A DNA stretch of 64,000 nt from positions 1 through 64,000 of the forward strand of contig MPNL01000002.1 of NCBI GenBank assembly GCA_002239005.1, written 5' to 3'. The first letter of the stretch is position 1; each line of letters opens with the position of its first letter. The position numbers and the translations under genes were made by a program. Origin of the DNA: Truepera sp. bin119 (lineage in GTDB: Bacteria > Deinococcota > Deinococci > Deinococcales > Trueperaceae). The notes under the pieces are model-generated. The model saw only the letters and a program-made list of their open reading frames with translations, was not told the DNA's origin and made no database searches. Of this stretch, positions 35,754 to 44,251 are shown one piece after another.

Positions 35754-36578
35754 TCAACTGACCCGATTTGCCAGGATGAGTTCCCCCACCCGGACCTCTA
35801 CCTCATCGCCGACCCGAAGGCCGAACTCCTCGGGCGGCACTATTCCCGTCCCGGTCATAAGTAGGACTCCGTCTGGAAAGGGCAGCTCCCGCCCGAGGTA
35901 TTCCACCAACTCCTCAAACGAGCGCTTCGTCTGCCCGGTATCTGTCTCGCCCTCGAAGACGACCTCGCCCTCCCGCTCAACTCGGAGACCGACAGGCAGC
36001 CCCTCAAGGTCCCAGGCATCCCCCGCTATAAGCCGGATGCCCGGGCCCAAGGCGCAGGCCCCCTCGTATACCTTGGCCTGAGGCAGATAGAGCAGGTTCG
36101 CCCCCTCGATATCGCGCGAAGAGACGTCATTTCCCGCCGTGTAGCCCACCACCTCAAAGTGGGCGTTCAGCACCAGTGCCAGCTCGGGCTCCGGGACCGA
36201 CCAGCGACTGTCGCACCGCACCCGGATCGGCTCTCCATGCCCACTCGCCCGCCAGCCGAGCGCTTTGAAGAACAGCTCCGGCCGCCCCGCGTCGTAGACC
36301 AGATCGTAGACATCGGCGCTCTGAGATTCGGCCATCCGCGCCTCCCGACTCCGCAGGTAGGTCACGCCGCTAGCCCAAACCTCCTGATTCTCATCGATCG
36401 GTGCCAGGGCATGCGCCTCCGGCGGGACCCCCTCAGGGCCAAGACACCTCTCGAGCGCAGCCACAAGACCCGACCGGGGCACTGTTAGCAGACAGGCTAG
36501 GCGGGTCCCAGCGGTTAGGAGCCGGCCGTCGAGCGACCACCTTGCCTCACCCCGATAGCGGTGCTTGGCGAGCAGCAT
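35754..36578 (-). CDS. Fumarylacetoacetate hydrolase-family enzyme, keto-deoxy-pentonate dehydratase-like
   Basis: The 274-residue protein belongs to the FAH family: [26 protein letters not shown] with metal-binding glutamates, [14 protein letters not shown], and [13 protein letters not shown]. The pattern [12 protein letters not shown] with [11 protein letters not shown] resembles 2-dehydro-3-deoxy-arabinonate dehydratases and related sugar-acid enzymes. That role would process arabinonate in a non-phosphorylating pentose route. ATG 36578 follows GGGAGG; a TTG two codons earlier is less likely. It faces the sulfatase and is transcribed apart from the ABC operon. Confidence 0.85.
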   Translation of the reverse strand: MLLAKHRYRGEARWSLDGRLLTAGTRLACLLTVPRSGLVAALERCLGPEGVPPEAHALAPIDENQEVWASGVTYLRSREARMAESQSADVYDLVYDAGRPELFFKALGWRASGHGEPIRVRCDSRWSVPEPELALVLNAHFEVVGYTAGNDVSSRDIEGANLLYLPQAKVYEGACALGPGIRLIAGDAWDLEGLPVGLRVEREGEVVFEGETDTGQTKRSFEELVEYLGRELPFPDGVLLMTGTGIVPPEEFGLRVGDEVEVRVGELILANRVS

Positions 36579-36835
36579 AGTCAACCTCCCATCCCGAATC
36601 GTACCTGCTGATGGGCTTGGTGGCGGCGATCAGGATTGTGTGCGACTGACATACTTAAACCCCCAGGGCCGACACATCACCGCCCTAGTGCGCTCAGGCC
36701 CCTCCTGTAGCTGCCAGCGGATGCGTGGATAGCAGAGACCGGCCCCGTCGACCGAGGTAGTGGACTCGGTCCGCCCACGCGACGCCCGCCCTACCCTCAG
36801 CCAAGCGGGGAGCTTGATGAGAAAGGGCACCCGAG

Positions 36836-36946
36836 TCAGGCAGTCTCTACCAGACTGCAGTCACCGGTGAAGTCGCCATGACCGGAGAAGAAGAACGCCG
36901 CAGCAGCGCCGTACATACCGGCCGCTTTCAGCGCCTCCTGGACCAT
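36836..36946 (-). other. Short coding-like fragment, unrecognised
   Basis: A 36-codon frame reads MVQEALKAAGMYGAAAAFFF, then SGHGDFTGDCSLVETA. The composition is protein-like and ends at a TGA, but no family is recognised. No ribosome site is evident. It may be the tail of a lost gene in the 412-base gap between the FAH-family gene and the oxidoreductase, a gap that otherwise shows nothing I can identify. Confidence 0.2.
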
Positions 36947-36990
36947 CGCGAACTGCAGTAGGTCGCCCGAAGCTCCGGGTAGAGTTGTAT

Positions 36991-37974
36991 ATGGCCAAGA
37001 CCATTCGCTGGGGCATCCTCGGGACCGGTGCTATCGCAAACAAGTTCGCCGTGGGTCTGAATCACCTACCCGGTACCGAGCTAGTAGCTGTCGGCTCGCG
37101 CTCAGCAGAGACCGCACGCACCTTCGGTGAGCGCTTCGGCGTCCCCCGGCGCCACTCGAGCTATCAGGGACTCGCCGACGATCCCGAGGTCGATATAGTC
37201 TACGTCAGCACACCCCATCCGTTCCATCTGGAAAACACGCTACTCTGCCTCGGTGCGGGCAAGGCCGTACTCTGCGAGAAGCCCTTCGCCATGAACGCCG
37301 CCGAGGTGGGCAGGGCCATCCACTTCGCGCGGGAGCGGGGGCTATTCCTGATGGAGGCTATGTGGACACGCTTCTTGCCCCACATGGTGCGGGTCCGCGA
37401 ACTCCTCGCCGAGGGTGCGATCGGTGAGCTCCGAATGCTTCAGGTCAACTTCGGGTTCCGCGCCGAGGTGAAGCCGCAGAGCCGCCTCTTCGACCCCGCT
37501 TTGGGAGGCGGTGCCCTGCTCGATGTCGGCGTCTACTCCGTCGCGCTCGCGCACATGCTCTTCGGCCCTCCGACCGAGGTCGCCGGCTTCGCCAACCTCG
37601 GCAGCACAGGCGTCGACGAGGAGGCGGCCCTCATCCTTCACCACAACGAAGGGCAACTCTCGCTCCTAGCGACCGCCATCCGGCTGGATACGCCCCACGA
37701 GGCCACCCTCATCGGTACCGACGGCTGGATCCAGATCCACCGCAGTTGGTGGAGCCCCGCCAACTTCACCCTCCACCGGAGTGGCCGAGACCCGGAGTTC
37801 TTCGAAATCCCCTGCCCTCTGAACGGCTACAACTATCAGGTCCTGGCTATCAACGAACACCTGAGATCAGGAGAGCTGGGGTCCAACATCATGCCTCTGG
37901 ACGACACTCTCGCTATCACCGAGACGATGGCTGGGTTGCGGGACCGGTGGGGGCTAAAGTATCCGGGCGAATGA
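36991..37974 (+). CDS. Gfo/Idh/MocA family oxidoreductase
   Basis: NAD(P)-dependent sugar or polyol dehydrogenase, 327 residues. The N-terminal Rossmann fold has WGILGTGAIANKFA and the catalytic EKPFAMN motif near residue 95; the C-terminal alpha/beta domain includes LGGGALLDVGVYSVALA. It is closest in style to dihydrodiol/xylose dehydrogenase-like members. TAGAGT (36980-36985) lies 5 bases before the ATG, so the mRNA may be leaderless. It completes the carbohydrate locus and could oxidise a pentose released by GH127, which is inference. Confidence 0.9.
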   Translation: MAKTIRWGILGTGAIANKFAVGLNHLPGTELVAVGSRSAETARTFGERFGVPRRHSSYQGLADDPEVDIVYVSTPHPFHLENTLLCLGAGKAVLCEKPFAMNAAEVGRAIHFARERGLFLMEAMWTRFLPHMVRVRELLAEGAIGELRMLQVNFGFRAEVKPQSRLFDPALGGGALLDVGVYSVALAHMLFGPPTEVAGFANLGSTGVDEEAALILHHNEGQLSLLATAIRLDTPHEATLIGTDGWIQIHRSWWSPANFTLHRSGRDPEFFEIPCPLNGYNYQVLAINEHLRSGELGSNIMPLDDTLAITETMAGLRDRWGLKYPGE

Positions 37975-38155
37975 AGTTGCCCTGAGAGAGAGCGTGCATC
38001 TTAAGCCATTTTCTGGTGGTATCCCATCCCGGTTGTGTGCCAGCCTCAATACCACACTGTCACACGGCCTGGAGACGCCTCCATCCCAGACTCCACGGTA
38101 GCGCCGAATGACCAGCAGATCTCGAGCAGGAAAGCCGTAACGCCGAATGGGCCCC

Positions 38156-38536
38156 CTACCCGCCCTTCCTGCCGATGCTTTGCAGCCTCTTCACCGCCTC
38201 CTCTGGGGTGATCTCGCCCTGCTCGAGCTCCTCGATGACCTCACTGCGGTCGTCACTGTAGTCGTCGAGGGGCTCGTAGGCGAGGACCTTGAGGAGGTTC
38301 TCGAAGCGCTGGCGGACCGTCGGATAGCTGAGGCCTAGGATCCGCTCGACCTCCTTGAGATTCCCCCGCACCTTGACGAAGATGCGCATGAACTCGAGAT
38401 GCTCTTCGGGCAGGAGGGCAAACTCGTTGGGTTGGAAGCGACCCTCAATCACGACTCCACTTGTGGGGCACTCGAGGCGGGTGACCTCAAGGGGCTCCCC
38501 GGTAACCGGGCACTGGGTGGGGAGCGGCAGGGGCAT
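38156..38536 (-). CDS. DUF2089 family protein
   Basis: The 126-residue protein has an N-terminal possible metal-binding part (CPVTGEPLEVTRLECPTSG, two cysteine pairs), a helix-turn-helix-like centre (RGNLKEVERILGLSYPTVRQ) and a C-terminal SHOCT-like helix pair (VIEELEQGEITPEEAVKRL). DUF2089 proteins are thought to be transcriptional regulators and often lie beside DUF4097 genes, as here. It is the last gene of the minus-strand group that begins near 40588. Confidence 0.88.
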   Translation of the reverse strand: MPLPLPTQCPVTGEPLEVTRLECPTSGVVIEGRFQPNEFALLPEEHLEFMRIFVKVRGNLKEVERILGLSYPTVRQRFENLLKVLAYEPLDDYSDDRSEVIEELEQGEITPEEAVKRLQSIGRKGG

Positions 38537-38631
38537 AGCGGGCTCCTCTCTTCACGATTCACGAACGGGGGAGATAGATCGGACCGAGTGTGCCTGGGGT
38601 ATGGGCCCGCCCATGTCGGGCCCATCTGTGG

Positions 38632-38997
38632 CTAGATCTGGCCAATTTCGATCAGGGCATCCCGGGTTTCGACAACGACAAAGGCTTTATCCGGGGGGAG
38701 CCGGAGCGTGTTCCTACCCTCCTCAGAGAGCAGACCTACTAGGAATCCGGCAACGTCGAATTCGCCGAAGTCGGGGGAGGGATTGCGCCGGGCGTAACCT
38801 GGGGCGTAGCGTGCCAGAACGGGCAGCAGCGGGGCGAGCTTAAGGGCGAACAACACAATCTCCTCGACCGCCCACAGCGGTATCGCCCAGCGGAGGTGGA
38901 GCCCCTTAACCCGTAGTCGGAAGGTGAGCAGGCGCGGGCGCAGATCGTCCAGGTAGGACCTTAGGCCCTCCTTGTCCAGGCAGCGTAGCTTGACCAT
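38632..38997 (-). CDS. Hypothetical protein
   Basis: The 121-residue product is unrecognised. It has a basic first third (RPRLLTFRLRVKGLHLRW), a hydrophobic stretch (AVEEIVLFALKLAPLLPVLA) that may be an amphipathic or membrane helix, and an acidic C-terminal part. It lies 61 bases after the SHOCT-like gene and 95 bases before DUF2089 on the same strand, so shared function in envelope stress is possible. Confidence 0.65.
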   Translation of the reverse strand: MVKLRCLDKEGLRSYLDDLRPRLLTFRLRVKGLHLRWAIPLWAVEEIVLFALKLAPLLPVLARYAPGYARRNPSPDFGEFDVAGFLVGLLSEEGRNTLRLPPDKAFVVVETRDALIEIGQI

Positions 38998-39058
38998 TCA
39001 GTCAGGACTGCTCTGCGGCCGCTTGGCCAGCTAGTGTTCGATCCCGACAGCGCTGCAC

Positions 39059-39511
39059 CTACACAACCTCAATGACGATCCTGGCGTTGGCGCCTTCGCC
39101 CATCTGGGAGGCGTCGATGTCGACCAACCTCCCCTCCGGCAATTCATCACCGAGCGTCTCAAGGAGTTCCTCAAGATCGATGCCCTGCATGTTGAGTTGC
39201 TCCCTGGCCTCGGTGGGCAGGAATTTCATGGCGAACCCGGCGAGTGCGAGCGGGACGTTGACCCGAACCTTGGCCCGCTCATCGCCCGCATCGCCTTTGG
39301 CGTCGATCGAGATGCTCAGGACCCGGGCGATGCCGCGCTTGGACTCCCCACCCGAACCGACTACCTGGGGGAGCACAGGCGGCCGCGGGGAACGGGGTGG
39401 CGCCTGCCGGTCGGTCCCGAGTGCCTTGAGCAACTCGGTGGCTTGGTCGACATCGATCTGGCCCGCAGCTAGCATATCCAGGATTCTGCGGCGCTCACTG
39501 GTATCACTCAT
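39059..39511 (-). CDS. SHOCT-like domain protein
   Basis: The 150-residue protein starts with a two-helix SHOCT-like unit (RRILDMLAAGQIDVDQATEL), then a linker, then a beta-rich domain (KVRVNVPLALAGFAMKFLP; GIDLEELLETLGDELPEGRL; IVIEVV) that is common in proteins beside DUF4097. It overlaps the end of the DUF4097 gene by 8 bases, so the two are translated together. Confidence 0.8.
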   Translation of the reverse strand: MSDTSERRRILDMLAAGQIDVDQATELLKALGTDRQAPPRSPRPPVLPQVVGSGGESKRGIARVLSISIDAKGDAGDERAKVRVNVPLALAGFAMKFLPTEAREQLNMQGIDLEELLETLGDELPEGRLVDIDASQMGEGANARIVIEVV

Positions 39512-40376
39512 CTTCGACCTTTACCTTCACCGCACCGGTTGAGACGCGAACCGACAGGTCGGCGTCGCCGCTTCCGATCTGGCCCTTAAAGCTGTGGCCT
39601 ATACCTTGCGCTTCCTTCTCAAACCGGCTGCCGACCCGAACGTCGCCGATGCTACTCCGCCCCTCCGCGCGTACGCTCGAGCCGGAAAGGAGGGTGAGAT
39701 TCACCTCCCCCACCGAGGTCCGAACCCTGTGTTTGCCCTCCAGGAGCCGCAGGCCGAGATTGAGCTCGCCAGCGCTCAGCGAGAGGTCAACCCCGCGAGC
39801 CGCCTCGACATCGACCTCACCGGCAAGGATACTCCCCTTGAGATAGGAGAGTTCGCCGCACACCTGGACTTGGCCCGTCTTCATCTTCAGTTCGAGGCCG
39901 TAGTCTTTGGGAATCTTAAGCCTCAGGGAGCTGCGGCGGAAGCCACCAACGAGGCGGTCGACGAGGCCCCCAGAGCCTCCACCGAGCTGTGAGACGCAGT
40001 AGTAGGAACCCTCCCTCTCAAGTCTCACGCCCTCATCGCCTACAAGGACGGGTTCACCGACGCTGCAATCGACCGTGACCTTTACTTCACCCGCCAGTCC
40101 GTCAACCACCACCCATCCACCACCGTCCTGGAGCGATCGGGGGGCGGGCTCCGTCCCCACCGCCTGCGTTTCGCCAGCGGTAGCGGAACCGGTAACAGCC
40201 GCAATCTTCGCCTCGGCCTGCCCCACCGCTGCGGGAGCGACAGGCTGCACAATCGGTTCCGGGAGGACTCTCTCAACCTCGTCGATCTCATCTAGGGTGG
40301 CGATGAGGCGTTCCGCCTCATCGCTGCTAATCCGCCCCTCCTCTACCAGGGCTCGAATGCGGTCGCGGTCGGACAT
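39504..40376 (-). CDS. DUF4097-family (YvlB/LiaX-like) protein with SHOCT-like N-terminus
   Basis: The 290-residue protein begins with a SHOCT-like helix pair (IRALVEEGRISSDEAERLIA), followed by a proline/alanine linker and a repetitive beta-helix-like DUF4097 domain (GLELKMKTGQVQVCGELSYL; GEVDVEAARGVDLSLSAGEL). Such proteins act in cell-envelope stress in Firmicutes. ATG 40376 has AGAGG at the right distance. An ATG at 40397 shares its A with the stop of the small ORF upstream, so re-initiation there would add seven residues. Confidence 0.82.
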   Translation of the reverse strand: MSDRDRIRALVEEGRISSDEAERLIATLDEIDEVERVLPEPIVQPVAPAAVGQAEAKIAAVTGSATAGETQAVGTEPAPRSLQDGGGWVVVDGLAGEVKVTVDCSVGEPVLVGDEGVRLEREGSYYCVSQLGGGSGGLVDRLVGGFRRSSLRLKIPKDYGLELKMKTGQVQVCGELSYLKGSILAGEVDVEAARGVDLSLSAGELNLGLRLLEGKHRVRTSVGEVNLTLLSGSSVRAEGRSSIGDVRVGSRFEKEAQGIGHSFKGQIGSGDADLSVRVSTGAVKVKVEDE

Positions 40377-40396
40377 CGTTGCCTCTTTCCTCCCCA

Positions 40397-40588
40397 TCAG
40401 GTCTGCGGAACGGGTCGGTTAGTTCGCAACTTGAGCCTCCCAGCAGTGTTCCTGAGAAGCCTAAGGAGGAGCTGGTGATGGTGGGTGGGGGTGGGGAGGG
40501 CGCGGTGGACGTCCGCCTGAGTCCGGTAATGCTCTAAAAGCCCCTCGGCGTACGGACGGATGTAGTGGTGCGGGCAAATAATATTCAT
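40397..40588 (-). CDS. Possible leaderless small ORF (63 aa) heading the DUF4097 operon
   Basis: A strong promoter (40595-40623) ends 6 bases before the ATG at 40588, so the mRNA would begin at or near this start codon. The product begins MNIICPHHYIRPYAEGLLEH and is rich in His and Arg; it resembles no family I know. Its TGA stop shares a base with a possible DUF4097 start (TGATG at 40395-40399). It may be a real small protein, a leader peptide controlling the operon, or non-coding leader. Confidence 0.4.
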   Translation of the reverse strand: MNIICPHHYIRPYAEGLLEHYRTQADVHRALPTPTHHHQLLLRLLRNTAGRLKLRTNRPVPQT

Positions 40589-40594
40589 ATCAAA

Positions 40595-40623
40595 AATATA
40601 GGGTATGATTTATTATCTGTCAA
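40595..40623 (-). promoter_or_regulatory. Near-consensus promoter in an AT-rich island
   Basis: On the minus strand TTGACA (40618-40623), a 17-base spacer and TATATT (40595-40600). The surrounding 40577-40675 is far more AT-rich than the rest of the window. It drives the small ORF and DUF4097 group leftward, starting near 40588. Confidence 0.75.
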
Positions 40624-40647
40624 GTAGTAGTTTCTATATTATAAATA

Positions 40648-41457
40648 TTAACTTACTCTTTTTAAATAATAGCCTCCTCCCAGGAAGCGGGTCGGCCGGT
40701 AGCCACGCCCCATGTAGCTTTGCATCGCCGACCGGACCTGCTCCTGCCAACGACGCGCGAGGGTCTCGTCCTCAACCTTCAAGCGATTGATGTCGTCGGG
40801 GATGGCAACCATAACTCGGTCGGCATCAAGATCCAGCCTAGCCTCAAAACCTCGTCCCGCCCCAAGGGGCTCGAGCGCGCTGGCCGCCTCAGGTTCAGAT
40901 TCCCCAGGACGCGGGAGTCCGCGGGCGAGATCCTCCACGGGGTCCGAGGTCAAGTCCCAGCGGACCATCATCCGATCGGTCGGAAGACCGGTGTTGAGGG
41001 ATCCCCCGAGCTGGCCGTAGAAGTCGGGAAGGTACTCGACACCTACGGCCCCTAGGTGCTCGAGGTTGAGCCGAGCATTCCTCGACTGCAGCGGGTCAAA
41101 GGTCCAACTCACCGATGACAGACCGCTGGAGAGGCACCAGTCGCGCTGGAACCACTTGAGCGCCCTGCCGAAACCTAGACCCCTATGGGCGGGAAGGATG
41201 GCGAGCATGTGCGAGTGAAGACCGGGCACTCCTCGATTTAGGACCACGAACCCAAACACGAAGCCGGCTATTTCGCCCTCAACGAAGGCGCCAGCCGCCA
41301 GCCCTCCACCGTGTACGGCCGCTCGGATCAGTGCGCCGGAGACGATCTCGAGATCGGCCATCCCCCATACGACCCGCTGGATCGCCTCACAGCGCCTCAA
41401 TTCGACCATATCCTCAATCGTTCGAACAATCACATCACGACCGGCCACATCGAACAT
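40648..41457 (-). CDS. GNAT-family acetyltransferase (COG3375-like)
   Basis: The 269-residue protein has a GNAT fold with the acetyl-CoA loop LPAHRGLGFGRALKWFQRDW and the preceding strand LHSHMLAIL. The set resembles predicted acetyltransferases of COG3375. The last codons (GYYLKRVS) lie in the AT-rich island, so the end of the gene borders the promoter of the next operon. Substrate unknown. Confidence 0.85.
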   Translation of the reverse strand: MFDVAGRDVIVRTIEDMVELRRCEAIQRVVWGMADLEIVSGALIRAAVHGGGLAAGAFVEGEIAGFVFGFVVLNRGVPGLHSHMLAILPAHRGLGFGRALKWFQRDWCLSSGLSSVSWTFDPLQSRNARLNLEHLGAVGVEYLPDFYGQLGGSLNTGLPTDRMMVRWDLTSDPVEDLARGLPRPGESEPEAASALEPLGAGRGFEARLDLDADRVMVAIPDDINRLKVEDETLARRWQEQVRSAMQSYMGRGYRPTRFLGGGYYLKRVS

Positions 41458-41497
41458 TGTAGCGAAGCCCGGCGTCGGAACGTTAGCTAGCGTTGGG

Positions 41498-41938
41498 CTA
41501 GGACCTAGCTCGCGGCGAGACGCCCCGGAACTCCAGCCTAGGCTCGTGGACCTCCCAGCCAGTCTCCTCTTCGATCCGCTCCTTAAGGTAACGGCCTAGA
41601 GGTACGCCGTCGATCTCGATCTCAGGAAGGTCTGCGACCTCACCCGACCTCTCACACAGCAGATGATCGTGGGGTCTGACATTACTGTCGTAGATCGTCT
41701 CACCAGAAACGCCCCTGAATCTCCGGAGCAGCCCGGCCTCGCAGAGGACGCCGAGATTCAGATATACCGTCGACAGGCTGAGATCTCCTCCGCGGCGCCT
41801 CAGCTCGAGATAGACGCCTTCTGCGCTAATGTGGCGTGGCCTCTCCCGGAACAGCGCGAGGAGGCTCGCCCGACGTGCGCTGTAGCGAAGGCCGTGGCGT
41901 TTAAGGAGACTCCGCAGCGATTCGACCGAGGTTTCCAT
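41498..41938 (-). CDS. Fur-family metal/peroxide-responsive regulator
   Basis: The 146-residue protein has a Fur winged helix (LRYSARRASLLALFRE; LSLSTVYLNLGVLCEAGLL) and the metal-sensing HDHLLCERSG. It lacks the C-terminal CxxC zinc pair found in many Fur and PerR proteins. Start ATG 41938 fits the family; an in-frame extension to 41974 is not conserved. It is co-oriented with the GNAT gene 40 bases downstream. Iron, zinc or peroxide sensing cannot be told apart from sequence. Confidence 0.88.
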   Translation of the reverse strand: METSVESLRSLLKRHGLRYSARRASLLALFRERPRHISAEGVYLELRRRGGDLSLSTVYLNLGVLCEAGLLRRFRGVSGETIYDSNVRPHDHLLCERSGEVADLPEIEIDGVPLGRYLKERIEEETGWEVHEPRLEFRGVSPRARS

Positions 41939-42112
41939 TGCGCCCTTTCTACAAACTACCGTTCTCGACACCAAAATTGACCGTTATTGTACCATAGCCG
42001 ATCTGATAACGGGGACGATGGGTGAAACGCAAGCCCTAATGGCGATGCTAGGCTGCCTAGGACCAGCTAGTACCTCTACACAGTAGTTTTGACGGTTTCA
42101 GGCGGCCTGATC

Positions 42113-42340
42113 ATGCACCGAACGACAGGGGCAATATCTGGCGTTCATTCATGCCCATACCAAGGTTAACGGGCGCTCACCGGCCCAAGCCGACCTGCAG
42201 CGGTTCTTCACAGTCACCGCGCCGAGTGCTCACCAGATGCTGCCGGGCCTGGAACGCCGGGGGCTCCTTCTCGCACTCCGGGACGGCCCCGCAGTCTCGA
42301 AGTGCTCATCGCCCCAGAGGGCCTTCCGGTCTTGCAATAA
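42113..42340 (+). pseudogene. LexA-like winged-helix protein, two frameshifts
   Basis: The frame reading TERQGQYLAFIHAHTKVNGR, then SPAQADLQRFFTVTAPSAHQ and MLPGLERRGLL, is a LexA-type DNA-binding domain as found in stand-alone small regulators. The ATG at 42113 is out of frame by one extra C. Near 42269 another shift is needed to reach the natural end RTPGRPRSLEVLIAPEGL, then PVLQ and TAA at 42340. Both lesions are single-base changes, so either the gene is dead or the consensus sequence is wrong. Confidence 0.6.
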
Positions 42341-42364
42341 CCGACCTGTTCCAATCGGTCAGAA

Positions 42365-43360
42365 TTACTGTGCAGAGGTACTAGGAATCAGCCTGCGAAC
42401 CGACTCCCGCTCCTCGAAGAGTTCGCGTTCCGAGGCCATCATTCCCTCACGAACGCCCTCCGAGATATCGAGACCCTCCACAACGGACACGAGCCCATTC
42501 GACACGGTGACAGGGAAGGAATAGACGATGTCTTGAGCAACCCCATACTCTCCCCTACTCAGAATACCCATGCTGGTCCAGTCCCCTTCAGGGGTTCCGA
42601 AGACCCAGTCGCGCATGTGATTGATGGCGGCAGACGCCGCAGAGGCGGCGCTGGAGGCTCCGCGAGCCTCAATGATTGCAGCTCCACGCCCCTTCACTGT
42701 GGGGACAAAGGTGTCCGCAACCCACCCTTCATCGACGAGCCCCGTCGCCCGAGTCCCCCCAACGAGGGCGTGGGAGAGGTCGGGAACCTGCGTGCTCGAA
42801 TGATTGCCCCAGATGATCATCTGGCGAACATCGGACACGCTAACGCCCATTTTCAGTGCGAGTTGGCTCACCGCACGATTGTGGTCGAGCCGGGTCATGG
42901 CAGCAAACTGCTCTGCGGCAAGGTCCGGGGCGTGGCCCAGGGCAATGAGGGCATTAGTATTCGCCGGATTGCCGACGATGAGAACCCGCACCTTCGGATC
43001 GGCTCGGTCGTTAAGGGCTCGACCCTGAACCGAAAAGATCGCACCGTTCGCCTCGAGAAGATCTTGGCGCTCCATGCCTGGACCCCGAGGCCTCGATCCG
43101 ACAAGAAGTGCGTACTGGACACCAGAAAACGCCTCTTGGGGGTCGTCGAAGGAGCGTACCTCAGCTAGCAGAGGGAACGCACAGTCGCGAAGCTCCATAA
43201 CTGTTCCCCCGAGCCTATCCATGACCTGTGGGATTTCGAGGAGGTGAAGCTCGATCGGCTGATCGCTCCCGAGCATCGCGCCGGAGGCGATCCGAAAAAG
43301 AAGGGCATATCCGATCTGGCCGGCAGCACCAGTAACCGCCACGCGAACAGGATCCTTCAT
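42365..43360 (-). CDS. mdh: Malate dehydrogenase
   Basis: NAD-dependent malate/oxaloacetate interconversion in the citric acid cycle. The 331-residue protein is of the cytosolic/Thermus type: [43 protein letters not shown] with catalytic aspartate, and [11 protein letters not shown] with catalytic histidine. Start ATG 43360 follows AAGGAG. It reads toward the degenerate LexA-like gene and is separated from parB by a parS site. Confidence 0.95.
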   Translation of the reverse strand: MKDPVRVAVTGAAGQIGYALLFRIASGAMLGSDQPIELHLLEIPQVMDRLGGTVMELRDCAFPLLAEVRSFDDPQEAFSGVQYALLVGSRPRGPGMERQDLLEANGAIFSVQGRALNDRADPKVRVLIVGNPANTNALIALGHAPDLAAEQFAAMTRLDHNRAVSQLALKMGVSVSDVRQMIIWGNHSSTQVPDLSHALVGGTRATGLVDEGWVADTFVPTVKGRGAAIIEARGASSAASAASAAINHMRDWVFGTPEGDWTSMGILSRGEYGVAQDIVYSFPVTVSNGLVSVVEGLDISEGVREGMMASERELFEERESVRRLIPSTSAQ

Positions 43361-43404
43361 GTGCACTCCTTCACAAGCCAAGAGAACCGTCTTAAGTGCG
43401 CGGA

Positions 43405-43420
43405 TGTTTCACGTGAAACT
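43405..43420. promoter_or_regulatory. parS centromere site 1
   Basis: TGTTTCACGTGAAACT matches the bacterial parS consensus (TGTTTCACGTGAAACA) at 15 of 16 positions. It lies just after the parB stop region, between parB and mdh. ParB should load here for chromosome segregation. Confidence 0.95.
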
Positions 43421-44251
43421 TCAGGCCATATATCCCAAAAGGTCAAGGAGGCGCTCAAGTTCATCGGGCGAGTGAAAGTGGATCTCTATCCTACCCCTCT
43501 TCTCACCCTTGATTCGCACCTTCGCACTGACATGCCGGGTAAGGTCACGTTCGAGGTCGGCATACATATCTGCATATATAGAGGCCGTACGCCGGGACCT
43601 CCCCTCTCCCTCCGCAGACCTGCGGAGGGATTCGGCCTCCCTGACGCTGAGGTCGCGACGGACAATCTGATCGAGGGCCCACTCCATATCGGCCTCGTCC
43701 TGCGCGAGGATAGCCCTAGCGTGCCCGGCAGAGATCCGACCAGCAGCGAGCGCCTCGAGAGCGGAAGCGGGGAGTTTGAGCAGGCGAAGCGTATTTGAGA
43801 CGGCGCTTCTGCTCTTGCCAACCGCCCTGGCAATCTTCTCCTGGTTTAGACCGAAGCCAAGGAGTTGCTCGAGCGCACGAGCTTCGTCGACAGGATTGAG
43901 GTCCTCCCTCTGAAGGTTCTCAACGATCGCGATTTCGAGCGCCTCTTGGTCCGAGAGTTCCCGGACAATGACAGGGACTTCGGAGAGTCCTGCTCGCTTG
44001 GCCGCCCTGAACCGGCGCTCGCCTGCGACGATCTCGAATCTCCTGCCCGAGGGACGGACGAGGAGCGGTTGAAGGATGCCCCGCCTACGAATCGAGGTGG
44101 CGAGTTCAGCAATGGCTGCATCCTCGATCGTTCGGCGCGGCTGCCGAGGTGAGGCCTCTAGGTCGTCAAGCGAGACCTGTCGCACCCCCTTTTCGACCTT
44201 AGGCAAAAGCTCGTCGAGACCCCGGCCCAAACCTCTAGGCTTGACTGACAC
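43421..44251 (-). CDS. parB: Chromosome partitioning protein ParB
   Basis: CTP-dependent clamp that binds parS and directs origin segregation. The 276-residue protein has the conserved N-terminal RGLGRGLDELLP, IRRRGILQPLLVRP, the nucleotide-binding GERRFRAAKRAG and ENLQREDLNPVDEARA, a helix-turn-helix (IARAVGKSRSAVSNTLRLLK) and a C-terminal dimer domain. GTG 44251 is taken as start because it gives the usual N-terminus and overlaps the parA end by 17 bases. Confidence 0.95.
   Translation of the reverse strand: MSVKPRGLGRGLDELLPKVEKGVRQVSLDDLEASPRQPRRTIEDAAIAELATSIRRRGILQPLLVRPSGRRFEIVAGERRFRAAKRAGLSEVPVIVRELSDQEALEIAIVENLQREDLNPVDEARALEQLLGFGLNQEKIARAVGKSRSAVSNTLRLLKLPASALEALAAGRISAGHARAILAQDEADMEWALDQIVRRDLSVREAESLRRSAEGEGRSRRTASIYADMYADLERDLTRHVSAKVRIKGEKRGRIEIHFHSPDELERLLDLLGYMA

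Noticed and set aside
36630-36830. 66-codon minus-strand frame upstream of the FAH-family gene
   Set aside because: No ribosome site, no homology recognised, and composition typical of random open frames in GC-rich DNA.
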